The position numbers and the translations under genes are program-made. From NCBI GenBank assembly GCA_022360095.1, contig JAKSDK010001037.1, positions 124,001 through 188,000 of the forward strand: 64,000 nt of DNA, in the 5' to 3' direction. The stretch comes from Phycisphaerales bacterium. GTDB taxonomy: Bacteria > Planctomycetota > Phycisphaerae > UBA1845 > UTPLA1. A model generated the notes under the pieces. The model was not told where the DNA came from and searched no databases. It worked only from the letters and a program-made list of their open reading frames with translations. Numbering within the stretch: position 1 is the stretch's first letter; each line of letters opens with the position of its first letter. Positions 48,912 through 58,732 of the stretch are shown piece by piece.

Positions 48912-50327
48912 ATGTTTCGATCACCGCCTTCATTCTGGATATTTCTTGTCCTGTTATTTCTGAGCCCAGCAGCTCGGGGCTACGCGGAGAGCGTCCCGCC
49001 TGCGTTGGGAAAGGTGCACCCTGCCCTGGTCTTGTGGCCCATCCAAGGCGCTGAGCCCATCTCCATTGACTCATACCGTGGCACGAAGGTCTTGGTCATC
49101 TATTTCTCCACTTGGTCAACCAAAAGTCACAGGCATGTGACGCTCTGGCAGGAGGCAACAAAGCCGTGGGTTGCGGAAAAGGAGTTGGTGGTCTTGGGTG
49201 TTATGCTGGAGCAACATCGGGACCGTTGTCGGCTATTTGCGCAATGGAAGTCCCTTGAGATCCCTTTGTTGCACGATCCATTGAATCTGGCCGGCATTGA
49301 GAAGGTGCCGATGGTCGTCGGCGTGGATGAACACGGTATTGTTCGCTCGGTTGATCCTGACCCGAAGAATATTGCGCAAGATTTTGTTAATAGGAAATTT
49401 AAGTCTAGCGGGGCCGTGACGCGAACACACGTCATGGGCCTCCCTCGTCCAAAATACACAGCCAGAATGGCTGAAGAGGCTCGCAATGCCAAAGGTTGGC
49501 GAGAGCACGGGGATGCTCTGCTGTTGGCCGGCCTTCCGCCCCAGATCAACGAGGCCATCCTGACCTATCCGAGAGCGATTCAACTCGATCCGGAAGACAC
49601 TTTGTCCCGTTTTCGGCTCGGTGTCGGATATCGGATTCGGTATGACAGTGTCGAGCGTCAGCCCGGTGATTTCCAGGCGGCGATCGATGCTTGGCGGGAA
49701 GCCGTGCGCGGCGCACCCAAGAACAAGGTTTTCCGCAGCCGGATTCAGCAGTACGGAATCCGACACGAACGCGGGTCGATGTATCGATGGATCAAGACGG
49801 CGCGGAGTGATCTTCTTGCACGGGGTGAGACGCCTGTTGAGCTTGCCGTCGAACCTGCTCCCATTGAGCTGGCCGGGCCTCGCAAGAAATTCATGAGCAA
49901 CAGCAGCACCGGACCGGCGGACGAAAATGCGGAGCAGGTGACTCGGGATTCTCAGGACTTGGTCGGATTTGAGTCTGTCGTGGTCCAGGGCACGCGTTCG
50001 AAGAACAAACGCTATGCCCAGGTGCTTTTGATTTTCCGTGCAAAGAAGGGGCAGCATTGGCACAACGGGGGCAAACCCCTGCAGGTTCGGGTCGACCGTC
50101 CCAAGGGTGTGCGTGTGGAGCGGCGGTTTATTGAATATCCGAATCCGGAGTCACCTTCTTCCGACGAAGAGCGAATCTTGAATTTCGAAGTCGGGTTGCG
50201 CAAGAAAAATCCGAATTCTTCCGTGCGTATCAAGGGCTACGCGACTTATGAATTGAATGAGGGTGGAAAGCCGTTGCGGTTGAGACGCGATTTTGAAGTG
50301 AAGTTCGCTCTCGATCTAAAAGAATAG
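48912..50327 (+). CDS. Exported thioredoxin-fold protein with SxxS in place of CxxC
   Basis: ATG 48912 gives 471 residues with a signal peptide (about 1-25, AARGYA). Residues about 30-170 follow the TlpA/redoxin fold (VLVIYFSTWSTKSHRHVTLW), but WCxxC is WSTKS (Ser69, Ser72), so no dithiol chemistry is possible. A TPR-like middle (ILTYPRAIQLDPEDTLSRFRLG) and a C-terminal beta domain (about 355-470) resembling the N-terminal domain of DsbD-type proteins follow. It stands alone, divergent from nuoI. Probably a periplasmic scaffold. Confidence 0.78.
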   Translation: MFRSPPSFWIFLVLLFLSPAARGYAESVPPALGKVHPALVLWPIQGAEPISIDSYRGTKVLVIYFSTWSTKSHRHVTLWQEATKPWVAEKELVVLGVMLEQHRDRCRLFAQWKSLEIPLLHDPLNLAGIEKVPMVVGVDEHGIVRSVDPDPKNIAQDFVNRKFKSSGAVTRTHVMGLPRPKYTARMAEEARNAKGWREHGDALLLAGLPPQINEAILTYPRAIQLDPEDTLSRFRLGVGYRIRYDSVERQPGDFQAAIDAWREAVRGAPKNKVFRSRIQQYGIRHERGSMYRWIKTARSDLLARGETPVELAVEPAPIELAGPRKKFMSNSSTGPADENAEQVTRDSQDLVGFESVVVQGTRSKNKRYAQVLLIFRAKKGQHWHNGGKPLQVRVDRPKGVRVERRFIEYPNPESPSSDEERILNFEVGLRKKNPNSSVRIKGYATYELNEGGKPLRLRRDFEVKFALDLKE

Positions 50328-50377
50328 TCATTGAATGGTCTTTTGCTTCGTTGGAAGATTGACCGCGTCATTCCAGC

Positions 50378-51265
50378 TCACGGATTCAAGAGCAGCATGC
50401 CCGTTGCGTCGACGGTCACGATATCGTTCGCATTATCATCGATTGTTGCGAAGACGGTATAGGCTCCGTCAGGCACGGGATTTCCGTTTTCGTCCTGGAA
50501 AAAGAAGGTGAACTGGCCGTTGTCATCGTTTTCGCTGAGGGGTTGGTTGCTCACGAGAATGATCTCATTGCCGGACTCATGATCGGAATCGAGGTCCAGT
50601 CCGAGCGTCAGGATCGCGTCGGAATTGGAAGTGCCGTTGTCGGTCCATGTGATGTCGAACGTGTTTCCCGTGGTGACGGTCTCGTCGTTGGCGCCCGGTG
50701 CAGTGAACGTCAGGGTCGGCACGGGCAGTGCAGTGGTGACGGTGATGACCCCCGTTGTATTTCGATCCGGGTCGCGCGAGATCGTCGTGAGGCTGGTGCC
50801 ATCCGGTGCTTCGATGGTGGCGATGATGACATAGTCGCCCACGCGAACGCCGGTGATGTCCCATTCAAAGATGTCGTTGGCTCCGTCGCCCAGCGCTTCT
50901 CGTCCTGTCCCTGGCGTGCCGTTGCCGACCAATTCGATCGGGTCGTCGACATCTTCGTCAAGGTTGTTACGTCGCTGCGCCGTGATGCGCACGACGGTTC
51001 CCTCAACCGTCGCGATGTCTGCCCACTGTACGATGGTCGCGACACCGGGGGCCGCGGTCACGGCTTGACTTGGTTGTGCGATCGCGATGCCGAGTTCAAG
51101 GTCCGTACTTAACACGCCTCCGAACGGAATGGGACCGAGCAGGAAATCCAGTCCCGTGCAACCGACGCCGGCCAACGCGATGAACAGCACGATTACCGCG
51201 CACAGTTTTCGTGCTCGATGAAGCGTGGTTAGACGCGATAGGGTGGCGTGCAATGCGCTGATCAT
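50378..51265 (-). CDS. Putative lipoprotein with Ig-like beta domains
   Basis: The ATG at 51265 gives 295 residues and a lipobox LAGVGC (Cys about 36); the longer frame from 51352 is less likely. The mature chain is acidic and beta-rich, with two domains of similar look: ITVTTALPVPTLTFTAPG, and FDITWTDNGTSNSDAILTLGLD. Asp/Asn-rich loops (DLDSDHESGNE) could bind Ca2+. It is convergent to the SxxS gene. Function unknown. Confidence 0.75.
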   Translation of the reverse strand: MISALHATLSRLTTLHRARKLCAVIVLFIALAGVGCTGLDFLLGPIPFGGVLSTDLELGIAIAQPSQAVTAAPGVATIVQWADIATVEGTVVRITAQRRNNLDEDVDDPIELVGNGTPGTGREALGDGANDIFEWDITGVRVGDYVIIATIEAPDGTSLTTISRDPDRNTTGVITVTTALPVPTLTFTAPGANDETVTTGNTFDITWTDNGTSNSDAILTLGLDLDSDHESGNEIILVSNQPLSENDDNGQFTFFFQDENGNPVPDGAYTVFATIDDNANDIVTVDATGMLLLNP

Positions 51266-51748
51266 GACAGTTGTCCGTTTGAGCCCGTTTGGTGAATCTG
51301 GATGGTCGCCGTCCGTCAAGCCGTTTTGGCAGGTTGTATATGGGTTAGGCAACGGCGCCCCGCGTTTGAAAAACCCCCGTGACTATGGACTATTCTTCTC
51401 TTGTCCAACCTGGAAAGTCAACCATGGATCGTTTGAAAGGGACTTTCGCCGATGTCATGATCCGAAAACATGGAGCACTCCCATTAAACCATACGATCGG
51501 TCATCAGGCCGATAAATGCGGGTTGTGGCCACCTCATGTCTGCAATTGAGAACGCCGCCACGCTAGAATGGCAGCGACCCTTCAATCACATTGACCCTCC
51601 CAATCGCTGACTCTAAACTCTTAACAGGTGTGATTCATTCGGTCTTACTGACCCGGACATGAAGAAGCACGGTTCTCACCTCGCGTTGAGATTCGGGGGT
51701 AAATTGACTCCGAATCCGGTTCAAAACGGAGAAAGAGGGGCACAGTAA
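51266..51748. other. Intergenic region of about 480 bp
   Basis: No supported gene. Short frames on the plus strand (51225-51515) overlap the lipoprotein start and have no ribosome site. The last bases GAGGGG (51735-51740) serve the next gene. Nothing structured is evident. Confidence 0.45.
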
Positions 51749-52467
51749 ATGGAGCAGAAAGTGGTGACGAACCGGTCTCACGCACGGCGGTTTCAACGAT
51801 CCCTTTACTTGACGCCGGTTTCCACGGTGTTGTTTGCCATTCTGTTTGTGACGGGTGGCATGAACGCCACCAATTGTGAAACGACGCCAACGGGACCGGG
51901 TGATAATCCGGACGACCCGGGCGGTCCGCAGATTTGGCGACGGACCATGTGATCGGTTCGGAAGACGCATCGGTCACGGTTGTCGAATATCTGGATTTTC
52001 AGTGCCCGTTTTGCGGAAGATTTGCCAGGCAGGAATTTCCTGACATTCGCGCGCGATACATTGACACGGGTTTGGTTCGCTGGGTTTTTCGGCATTTCCC
52101 ACTCGAATCGGAGTGCAATCCGAATTCGGGTAATACGCATCCACGCGCTTGTGACGCGGCGCGAGCCTCCGAGTGCGCCAACGACCAGAACGCGTTTGTC
52201 GAGTTTCACGATCTGCTTTTCGAGGATCAGGACGATTTGTCAGATAATCGATTTGGTGAGCACGCCAACACGCTTGGTTTGGATGCGGCGCAATTCGATG
52301 CATGTATTACCGGCACTTCCAAGGCGGCCCGAGTGGCGCAGGACGTTAATTCCGGAAACGCTCTGGGCGTTACGGCGACACCGTCGTTTTTCGTGAATGG
52401 CGAAAGGGTCTCCGGCTTCCAAACCGCTGAACAGCTGGGGCAAGTCATCGATCGCAAGCTCAATTGA
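51749..52467 (+). pseudogene. DsbA-like exported thiol oxidoreductase, split by a frameshift
   Basis: The first frame (51749-51952) encodes a signal-like N-terminus ending MNATNCETTPTGPG and a linker DNPDDPGGP, then stops. The second (from about 51934) begins LATDHVIGSEDASVTVVEYLDFQCPFCGR, a complete DsbA/Com1-type thioredoxin domain with CPFC, ending near 52467. The frames overlap and join at the linker, where one would expect a single reading frame; a one-base change around 51910-51945 explains it. The gene is either a pseudogene, a sequencing/assembly slip, or a programmed shift. The domain itself looks intact. Confidence 0.72.
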
Positions 52468-52602
52468 GCCTGGCGGCCGACAGGGCGGAATAGACTGATC
52501 TGCCTTCCTCGTTCTTGCCGATGCTACCCTTGCCACGAGTGAGGCGGCTTCCGCGCCGCGATTTGGGACCTCGCCGAAAAGAACACAGGTCAGTGATTAC
52601 GC

Positions 52603-53232
52603 ATGTGGAAACGACAGAGACGTCCGATAAGGAATTGTTTTTGCACGATTTTGATCTGTGCGTTGTCGGGGCCAATAACGTCTTGTTCCACGCCGGCTTT
52701 GAGTAACCTGTTTGCCGCGACCAGCGACTTCGTGGTCGGCGGCCAGATTGTGCCGCGCGTCATTCAAGTCGGTTTTGTCAACAACACGCCTTTCCGCGCC
52801 ATCTTCACTTTCGGAAGCTACGATCAACTCAACCAGGAGACCATCCCGACGGGATTCGGACAACTGCGGTTGGAAGGCAATACGTCCAGCGGACAGATTG
52901 CAGAGCCCTGTCGCCAGACGTTTTCCGTCGGTGGGGGCGAACTCATCCGTCTTCTCGAGTTGAACCAAAATGATCCGACCATCAACATCAACGATCCTCG
53001 GGCTTTGATTGACGGCGTGAATTTTTCCGGCGCGCCGTTGGGTGATCCTCTGGAGGCTGAGCCGACCGAGGGCACGGCCGAAGGACGCCTCGTTCTCAGC
53101 GGCGTTGATTTCAGCTGTGCGAGAACCGACATCCGAGATACGACCGGGACCGGCCTTCTGATTTTCACGTTTGAACAGGATGCCACGGCGCCGGGCGGCT
53201 TTCGGATTGATTACAGCTTTTTCCAGCCCTGA
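52603..53232 (+). CDS. Putative lipoprotein, unknown function
   Basis: A 209-residue protein with a signal peptide ending in ALSGPITSC (Cys about 28). The mature part is beta-rich and has FVVGGQIVPRVIQVGFVN-type strands, a Gly/Asn-rich loop and a C-terminal strand RIDYSFFQP. It is not similar to its neighbours. The ATG at 52603 has no clear ribosome site. It lies 135 bp after the DsbA-like gene. Confidence 0.65.
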   Translation: MWKRQRRPIRNCFCTILICALSGPITSCSTPALSNLFAATSDFVVGGQIVPRVIQVGFVNNTPFRAIFTFGSYDQLNQETIPTGFGQLRLEGNTSSGQIAEPCRQTFSVGGGELIRLLELNQNDPTININDPRALIDGVNFSGAPLGDPLEAEPTEGTAEGRLVLSGVDFSCARTDIRDTTGTGLLIFTFEQDATAPGGFRIDYSFFQP

Positions 53233-53279
53233 CGCCTGCGTTCAGAGACGGTGGGATTCGCAGAGCCGCCGGCTCCAAC

Positions 53280-54983
53280 TTATTCTCTTGGTCCGCGATA
53301 CGCTTGTTCCAGTGCGCTGCCCGTGTTGAATCCGAACAGCCTGGCGAGTTTGCGACGATCCATTTCCTGCGTGCCGGCCTCAAGTGCCGTCGAAATATCG
53401 CTCCGTTCGATAAGCACCGCCATCAAGCGATAGGCCTCTGCGTAGAAATCGGGCGTCGGCGGGTGAACCTCACTTATCTCCAACAGCTTTACGACGCTGC
53501 GAGGTTTCGCAAGATCAGCGAACAGCCGAGCGAATTGTCGTTGTCGACAAGGAGGCTCGACGTGCAAGGCCAACCCCTCGTTCATCACGGCCTTGAATGG
53601 TCGATAGTCGGTCACGGCTCCAACCATCAAGTGGGAAAGCTCGTGTGGCAGCGACGCCGAAAGCAGCAGCGGGTCGGTCTGCATGGAATGGATGGCGTGG
53701 CTTTGCAATCTTTGTCCTTGCTTGCGAATGATACTGATCGCCTGGACGTGCTCGGGCTGTCCGGTTGCCTTACGAAATTCAACGCCGTCGGCATACAAAT
53801 GCACGTCGCACGAGATCGGCCAGGGGACTTCATGCGAGTCCAGCGCCATCAGGTCGGCGATGCGAGCAAAATGGAATTCTAGTGCTTTGGCCACATGCTG
53901 CGCGACCTCGAAATTGCGGTGGTGAATCCTGAACCCGCGCGCCTCGAAGACTTGCCAGTCGCCGGATTCATTTTCTGACCAAATGCCCTTGCGCCGCTTA
54001 CTTAGTCGAAGGCTATACCGTCCACGAAGCGAGCGAATGGCCGCCTGGCGACTTTTTGCGACAAGGTCCGCGTCGAAACTAACGAGAGGGCGGCCCAGCA
54101 CTCGGCCGTATTCGCTCGCCGCTTTCGACGGCAGGCCCATGTTCTCATAGGCGAGTCCGCGAAGCATGGCGATCAAGACCAGTCCGTCGTCTTTTTTGAA
54201 GTTCGCGTCACCGGCGCGTTGCAGGGCCAACTTCCAATAGGCCGGTGGATACCGCGTGCGATCAATGTCATCGGCCAGTGCGTGCACCATACTCTGCATC
54301 CAACGCGATGATAGAGAAGGTGACGGCTTTTTTCCCAGTTCTTCGCCCAGTTTTATCGCGGCATCATAGTAATAAAATGCTTCGTGAAAATTCTTGGTGA
54401 AATAGTGGTCGTCGCCGGCTCCGATCGATGCCTCTTGATAAGGCAAGGCCCAGATGTGGCTTTCGGCCGGTCGCAAAGCTCCCGCTTGTCGAAGTGTATT
54501 GAACGCAGGCTCAAACCATTCGAGTGTGATCCATCGTTTGGCTTCCTCGACACGATGAGGAACTTCCTTTCGCGCGGATTCGATCGTCCCGATCAAACGC
54601 CTGGCTTCTTTTTGATCATCGTCGACCTTCAGCACGGACAGCAGTGCCCGTTCGGCCGCGGTGAAGTTTTCTTCGGCGATCATGCCGCGTGCCAGGGAGA
54701 TGTGCAGCGCGACGAACTCCTGTCGGATTTCGGTGTTCTGAGGAAACTTTGCCAGGCTTTCCTGCGCCGCCCTCAAGGCCTCATTGATTCTGCCTGCGCG
54801 GAGATGTTCCCTGATCCGGCGTTTCAAGGCCTCGGATGGTTTCGCCTGTTCGGCGACCTGAAGCGTGAAATATTCATTGGGATTCTCACGCTTTAACGAC
54901 GGGCTCCCACTTCCGCCCGAAACGATCGTTGACGAAACGACGATCATGAATGCAGATGGGGCGATGGACGTCAGGATTTTCAC
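53280..54983 (-). CDS. Exported TPR protein with HELSH metallopeptidase domain
   Basis: The 567-residue protein has an N-terminal signal-like helix, a TPR-like region (about 50-340; INEALRAAQESLAKFPQNTE) and a C-terminal peptidase domain (about 350-567). The latter carries the zinc motif HELSH in LPHELSHLMVGAVTDYRPF, and the third ligand Glu is probably in VMNEGLALHVE, the gluzincin order. Related families degrade peptides or are substrate-binding. It is transcribed towards the lipoprotein gene. Confidence 0.8.
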   Translation of the reverse strand: MKILTSIAPSAFMIVVSSTIVSGGSGSPSLKRENPNEYFTLQVAEQAKPSEALKRRIREHLRAGRINEALRAAQESLAKFPQNTEIRQEFVALHISLARGMIAEENFTAAERALLSVLKVDDDQKEARRLIGTIESARKEVPHRVEEAKRWITLEWFEPAFNTLRQAGALRPAESHIWALPYQEASIGAGDDHYFTKNFHEAFYYYDAAIKLGEELGKKPSPSLSSRWMQSMVHALADDIDRTRYPPAYWKLALQRAGDANFKKDDGLVLIAMLRGLAYENMGLPSKAASEYGRVLGRPLVSFDADLVAKSRQAAIRSLRGRYSLRLSKRRKGIWSENESGDWQVFEARGFRIHHRNFEVAQHVAKALEFHFARIADLMALDSHEVPWPISCDVHLYADGVEFRKATGQPEHVQAISIIRKQGQRLQSHAIHSMQTDPLLLSASLPHELSHLMVGAVTDYRPFKAVMNEGLALHVEPPCRQRQFARLFADLAKPRSVVKLLEISEVHPPTPDFYAEAYRLMAVLIERSDISTALEAGTQEMDRRKLARLFGFNTGSALEQAYRGPRE

Positions 54984-55185
54984 AAAGGACCTCGGTTCTT
55001 ACCAATACGGCGGGCAATTTTCCCGATATACTTATACTATGTGAATATGTCGTGACGAAGCGATGGACCCAGGGTGATTTTTTATTTGTCGATTCATAAA
55101 TCCAGCAGGCGCGCACAGCGATTTGCGGTCACATCGCCCGTCAAAGGCTCAGATTATCCATTTCATTTATTAGGGAGCCGTCCGT

Positions 55186-56310
55186 ATGTTGCAACATTTT
55201 CTAAGACTTTTCCTGGTTCTCGCGCTTCTCGCCGTCGGAATGAGTTTCGCCGAGGAGGGGGATCTGGTGTCCAGATATCAGTTTGTGCTGATTGTGGGGA
55301 TGCTTGTCCTGGCCGTGGTCGTCGTGGCGATCGAAATCTTCATTCCTCAGAAATCCCTCCAGGCGCTCTCCGGGCTCTTCTTCGGTCTGGTCGTGGGCCT
55401 GTTGGTCGCCTATGGATTCAGTGTTGTTCTGGATCTTCTCGTTTCAGCATTCTTTCCCAATTTCACACCGATCGATGGTAAGGATCGGGCCCCTGTCGCC
55501 ATCACGAAGGTGCTGCTCGGCATCATTTGTTGTTATTATTGCGTCAGCTTTGTCCTTCAAACCAAGGACGATATTCGGTTTGTCATCCCTTACGTCGAGT
55601 TTGCCAAGCAGATCAAAGGCAACCGCCCGGTCATTCTAGACACATCCGTCATCATCGATGGCCGCATCGCCGAAATCTGCGACACCGGCTTCATTGATCA
55701 AAGACTCATTATCCCGCGTTTCGTGCTGCACGAGTTACAGGCTGTGGCGGACTCGAATGACAAGCTCAAGCGCACCCGAGGGCGCCGCGGGCTTGATGTG
55801 CTCAACAAACTCCAGTCCAAGACGAACATCGATCTGGAGATTCTCGAGCCCCAGCTCTCCAAGCTTGAAGCTTCTGAGCCGGTTGACTTGAAACTGCTGG
55901 CTGTTGCCAAGCAGGTCAATGGCCGAGTCGCGACGAATGATTATAACCTCAACAAGATCGGCCAACTGCGAAATGTCGATATTCTGAACATCAATGATCT
56001 GGCGAACGCGCTGAAGCCCATTGCTTTGCCCGGCGAGGCCATGTCGGTCAAAATCATCAAGGCGGGCGAGGAAGCAGGTCAGGGCATCGGGTATCTCGAC
56101 GACGGAACGATGGTCGTGATCGAGCAGGGCCGTAACCGGATCGGTGAAGTCGTTGATATCGCGGTGACCAGTGTGCTTCAGACCTCTGCCGGCCGTATGA
56201 TCTTCGGCCGCATCGAAGGCGGGGCATCCGGGGGCTCTCAGGACCGAAGGCGTGGGGCACCGTCGCGTCCCAAGCGTCCTTACAAGGAGACGGAGCGCGC
56301 AAATGGGTGA
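55186..56310 (+). CDS. Membrane PIN-TRAM domain protein
   Basis: The 374-residue protein has four hydrophobic helices (about 5-25, 33-50, 55-90, 102-125), a PIN nuclease-fold domain (about 140-260; [51 protein letters not shown], acidic set D-D-D-E/D) and a TRAM RNA-binding domain (about 275-345; [24 protein letters not shown]). This is the YacL-type layout seen in Gram-positive bacteria. The basic C-terminus ([15 protein letters not shown]) is extra. It overlaps the next gene by 8 bp. Confidence 0.9.
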   Translation: MLQHFLRLFLVLALLAVGMSFAEEGDLVSRYQFVLIVGMLVLAVVVVAIEIFIPQKSLQALSGLFFGLVVGLLVAYGFSVVLDLLVSAFFPNFTPIDGKDRAPVAITKVLLGIICCYYCVSFVLQTKDDIRFVIPYVEFAKQIKGNRPVILDTSVIIDGRIAEICDTGFIDQRLIIPRFVLHELQAVADSNDKLKRTRGRRGLDVLNKLQSKTNIDLEILEPQLSKLEASEPVDLKLLAVAKQVNGRVATNDYNLNKIGQLRNVDILNINDLANALKPIALPGEAMSVKIIKAGEEAGQGIGYLDDGTMVVIEQGRNRIGEVVDIAVTSVLQTSAGRMIFGRIEGGASGGSQDRRRGAPSRPKRPYKETERANG

Positions 56311-56575
56311 CTATACGCCGTATCAGAAAAAGGTCATCGAGCGTTATTACGATCGCAAAGAAGAGATTGTGATTGCGAATCTATCTGAATTGGTGACTGA
56401 GCTTTACCTGGCAGACACTGAGAAGAAACGGGATCGTCTTTGGGATCGTGTCAAGACCGCGATGGGGCATCTGAAAATAAAGGAATCCATCGCGACGCAT
56501 ATCCTCACTCAGCGCAAACCGGAAATCCTCGCCAGCCACATCAAGGACTGGATGAAACAGTTCCCCGCAAAGTAA
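56303..56575 (+). CDS. Conserved 90-residue protein of unknown function
   Basis: From ATG 56303, overlapping the PIN-TRAM gene, it reads [22 protein letters not shown] and continues as a helical protein. It is a known small family in Planctomycetes and relatives but I know of no function. The overlap with the RNase-like gene implies translational coupling and perhaps a partner role. Confidence 0.75.
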   Translation: MGDYTPYQKKVIERYYDRKEEIVIANLSELVTELYLADTEKKRDRLWDRVKTAMGHLKIKESIATHILTQRKPEILASHIKDWMKQFPAK

Positions 56576-56735
56576 TCCGGCCCGCTCTCTTTTTTCATTG
56601 GCATACGGAATCGAGGACGGCTGTCCTGCTGCGGCAACAAGTGACCGTAAAATTGCATGAGACACGCCCGGCGGATACACTAAGGCCTCTAAATTTGACA
56701 AACGTGCGGACCGCTTGTTCAAAGGGGAAGAAGTC

Positions 56736-58136
56736 ATGTTACGTCAAGTTGTCACGACATCCGTTCTGTTGGCGATGATTGGGACGAAGGCCTCCGCGGT
56801 TGTGCCCCTCTACAACGCACACCAGCTTCAGGCACGGTCCAATTTCAATGGTGCATTCAATCTTCCGAATAGCGCGTTCTTCAGCAACTTGACGGCGAGC
56901 ATCGATGATCGTCGGCAGGTTGCATTCAAGCTCTCGGTCTTGCCGGCGCCCAACAGCAATTCGCAGGGGCTTTGGTTCGGCGGGAACGGCTCCGGACAGA
57001 TCGAGCACATCGGCCCCTCCGGGGCGTCCTTCAGCGATATGCGACACAACGAGAACGGTCTGATCGTATTTCAGCAGTCTTTCTCCTCCGAGAACGGACT
57101 CTGGATTTACAACAGCAACACCGATACGGCTGCGCGAGAAACGACGATGCCGTTGGGGGCGACGTCATGGGAATCGCCGATCATCAATGATCAGAATCAG
57201 ATCGGCTACCGCGTGGATTTCGGCTTCAACGGGCAAACATTTTATTCTTACGACCCTGCCGGTCCGTCGACCGCGCTGCACGCCGCGGAAGTCGGCGTTT
57301 TGCCCGGCAGCCCTTATTCGTTTTTGTTCACGCCGTCGTTCAACAACGCTCGACAGATTGCCGGCAAGGTTCGGCTTGGCGGCCCGGGGCAGATCGGCGA
57401 CGACCAGCCCGATGAAATCCGACTCTTTAACTCGGACGGCACCTCCACGCTCATCGCGGAGGACATCGATAGCGATCCGCTCTCTCCGTACGATCGATTT
57501 GACAACAGTGTGGCGCCCACAGACGACGGCCGTGTGGCGTTCATTGCAACCCTGGTCGGCGGCGGGCGCGGTGTTTATCTTTCCGACGGGACCACGACGG
57601 TTGAGATCGTCAACGAAAACACGAGCGCCGTGGTGGATAACATTGAGTTTTTCGGCCCGGCCGTCAACGACAACGGATTGGTCGCTTTTCGAGCATTTGA
57701 CGATCTAGGACTACGGGCGATCTGGGTCGGCGACGGCGCGACTCTGACCCGTGTGGTTCGCGAACACGACATCGTCCGGACGGATCTGGGCAATGCCAGG
57801 ATTGACCAGAACGATTCAAGTCCCGTCTTTGGCGGAAGCGTCACGGTCAACATTTGCGGCGATCTGGTTTTCAATGCGGCCTTGACGCCACCGGATAATA
57901 ATCAGATCGAGTGGGGGAGCGGTGTCTTCGTGGCGAGGGCGTCCTTGAAAGGTGATATGAACGCCGATGGGGAGCTGGACATCGATGACGTCGCGCCTTT
58001 TACCTTGTCTCTGTTGGATTCGACGGCCTATTTTTCGACGTTTCCCCTGTGTGCCTTCGACAACGGTGATATCAATAGTGACAGTGAACATGACGGTATG
58101 GATATTCAGCTATTCATCGATTTGTTGACCAACTAA
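56736..58136 (+). CDS. Exported NxxGxxAF-repeat protein with dockerin-like C-terminus
   Basis: ATG 56736 (GGGGAAG upstream) gives 466 residues with a signal peptide (about 1-21). The body repeats the NxxGxxAF-like pattern about seven times (DDRRQVAFK, NENGLIVFQ, NDQNQIGYR, TDDGRVAFI, NDNGLVAFR, NICGDLVFN), typical of a tandem-repeat family in Planctomycetes. The C-terminus has GDMNADGELDIDDVAPF and NGDINSDSEHDGMDIQLF, a pair of Ca-binding loops as in dockerins, so it may attach to a cohesin-like partner. Secreted or surface. Confidence 0.87.
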   Translation: MLRQVVTTSVLLAMIGTKASAVVPLYNAHQLQARSNFNGAFNLPNSAFFSNLTASIDDRRQVAFKLSVLPAPNSNSQGLWFGGNGSGQIEHIGPSGASFSDMRHNENGLIVFQQSFSSENGLWIYNSNTDTAARETTMPLGATSWESPIINDQNQIGYRVDFGFNGQTFYSYDPAGPSTALHAAEVGVLPGSPYSFLFTPSFNNARQIAGKVRLGGPGQIGDDQPDEIRLFNSDGTSTLIAEDIDSDPLSPYDRFDNSVAPTDDGRVAFIATLVGGGRGVYLSDGTTTVEIVNENTSAVVDNIEFFGPAVNDNGLVAFRAFDDLGLRAIWVGDGATLTRVVREHDIVRTDLGNARIDQNDSSPVFGGSVTVNICGDLVFNAALTPPDNNQIEWGSGVFVARASLKGDMNADGELDIDDVAPFTLSLLDSTAYFSTFPLCAFDNGDINSDSEHDGMDIQLFIDLLTN

Positions 58137-58155
58137 GCATGAAAGGAGATTGACG

Positions 58156-58644
58156 GTGAAGCGATACGTAACGGCAGGATTTTCGGTTCTTGTATTGCTC
58201 AGCATTTCCACCGCTTTGGTTTGGATGGCCGAAACCGAAACAGTGGAAGCCCACTGCCAGGTCCCTTGCGGCATTTATGACGACGCTGCTCGAATTCGGC
58301 ACATGAGAGAGGACGTCACGACGATTACCAAAGCCATCGACAACATTAGACAGTTGGCCGGAAGGCACGACCCCCAGGCGTTCAACCAAGCCGTTCGTTG
58401 GGTCAACACGAAGGAAGACCATGCATCCCATATCATCAGTGTGGTTTCCGAATATTTCCTGACGCAAAAGGTGAAACCGGTTGCACCGGGCGAGCCGGGC
58501 TACGATCAGTATTTGAAGAAACTGGCGGATCATCATGCGGTGATGGCCGCCGCCATGAAGACAAAGCAGCACACGGACAGGGCTTTTGCCGATTCACTGA
58601 CCAAGGCCATTGATGCAATGGCGGTCCACTATAAGTCCAAATGA
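58156..58644 (+). CDS. sodN: Nickel superoxide dismutase with N-terminal leader
   Basis: NiSOD dismutates superoxide with a nickel hook at the N-terminus of the mature protein. The motif HCQVPCGIYDD is present (His33, Cys34, Cys38), followed by a helical bundle of about 130 residues. The GTG at 58156 has AAAGGAG 7 bp upstream. The leader (1-32) is hydrophobic (MKRYVTAGFSVLVLLSISTALVW) and ends TVEA just before His, a good signal-peptidase I site. No sodX-type protease gene is adjacent. Confidence 0.92.
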   Translation: MKRYVTAGFSVLVLLSISTALVWMAETETVEAHCQVPCGIYDDAARIRHMREDVTTITKAIDNIRQLAGRHDPQAFNQAVRWVNTKEDHASHIISVVSEYFLTQKVKPVAPGEPGYDQYLKKLADHHAVMAAAMKTKQHTDRAFADSLTKAIDAMAVHYKSK

Positions 58645-58732
58645 GCCGGCTCTCTCTTGGGTGACCGCTCAACCAAGCACACCGACGATCCCGATATAAC
58701 GTGAGCAGCCTGTCACAGGTTCGGAGTGCGTC

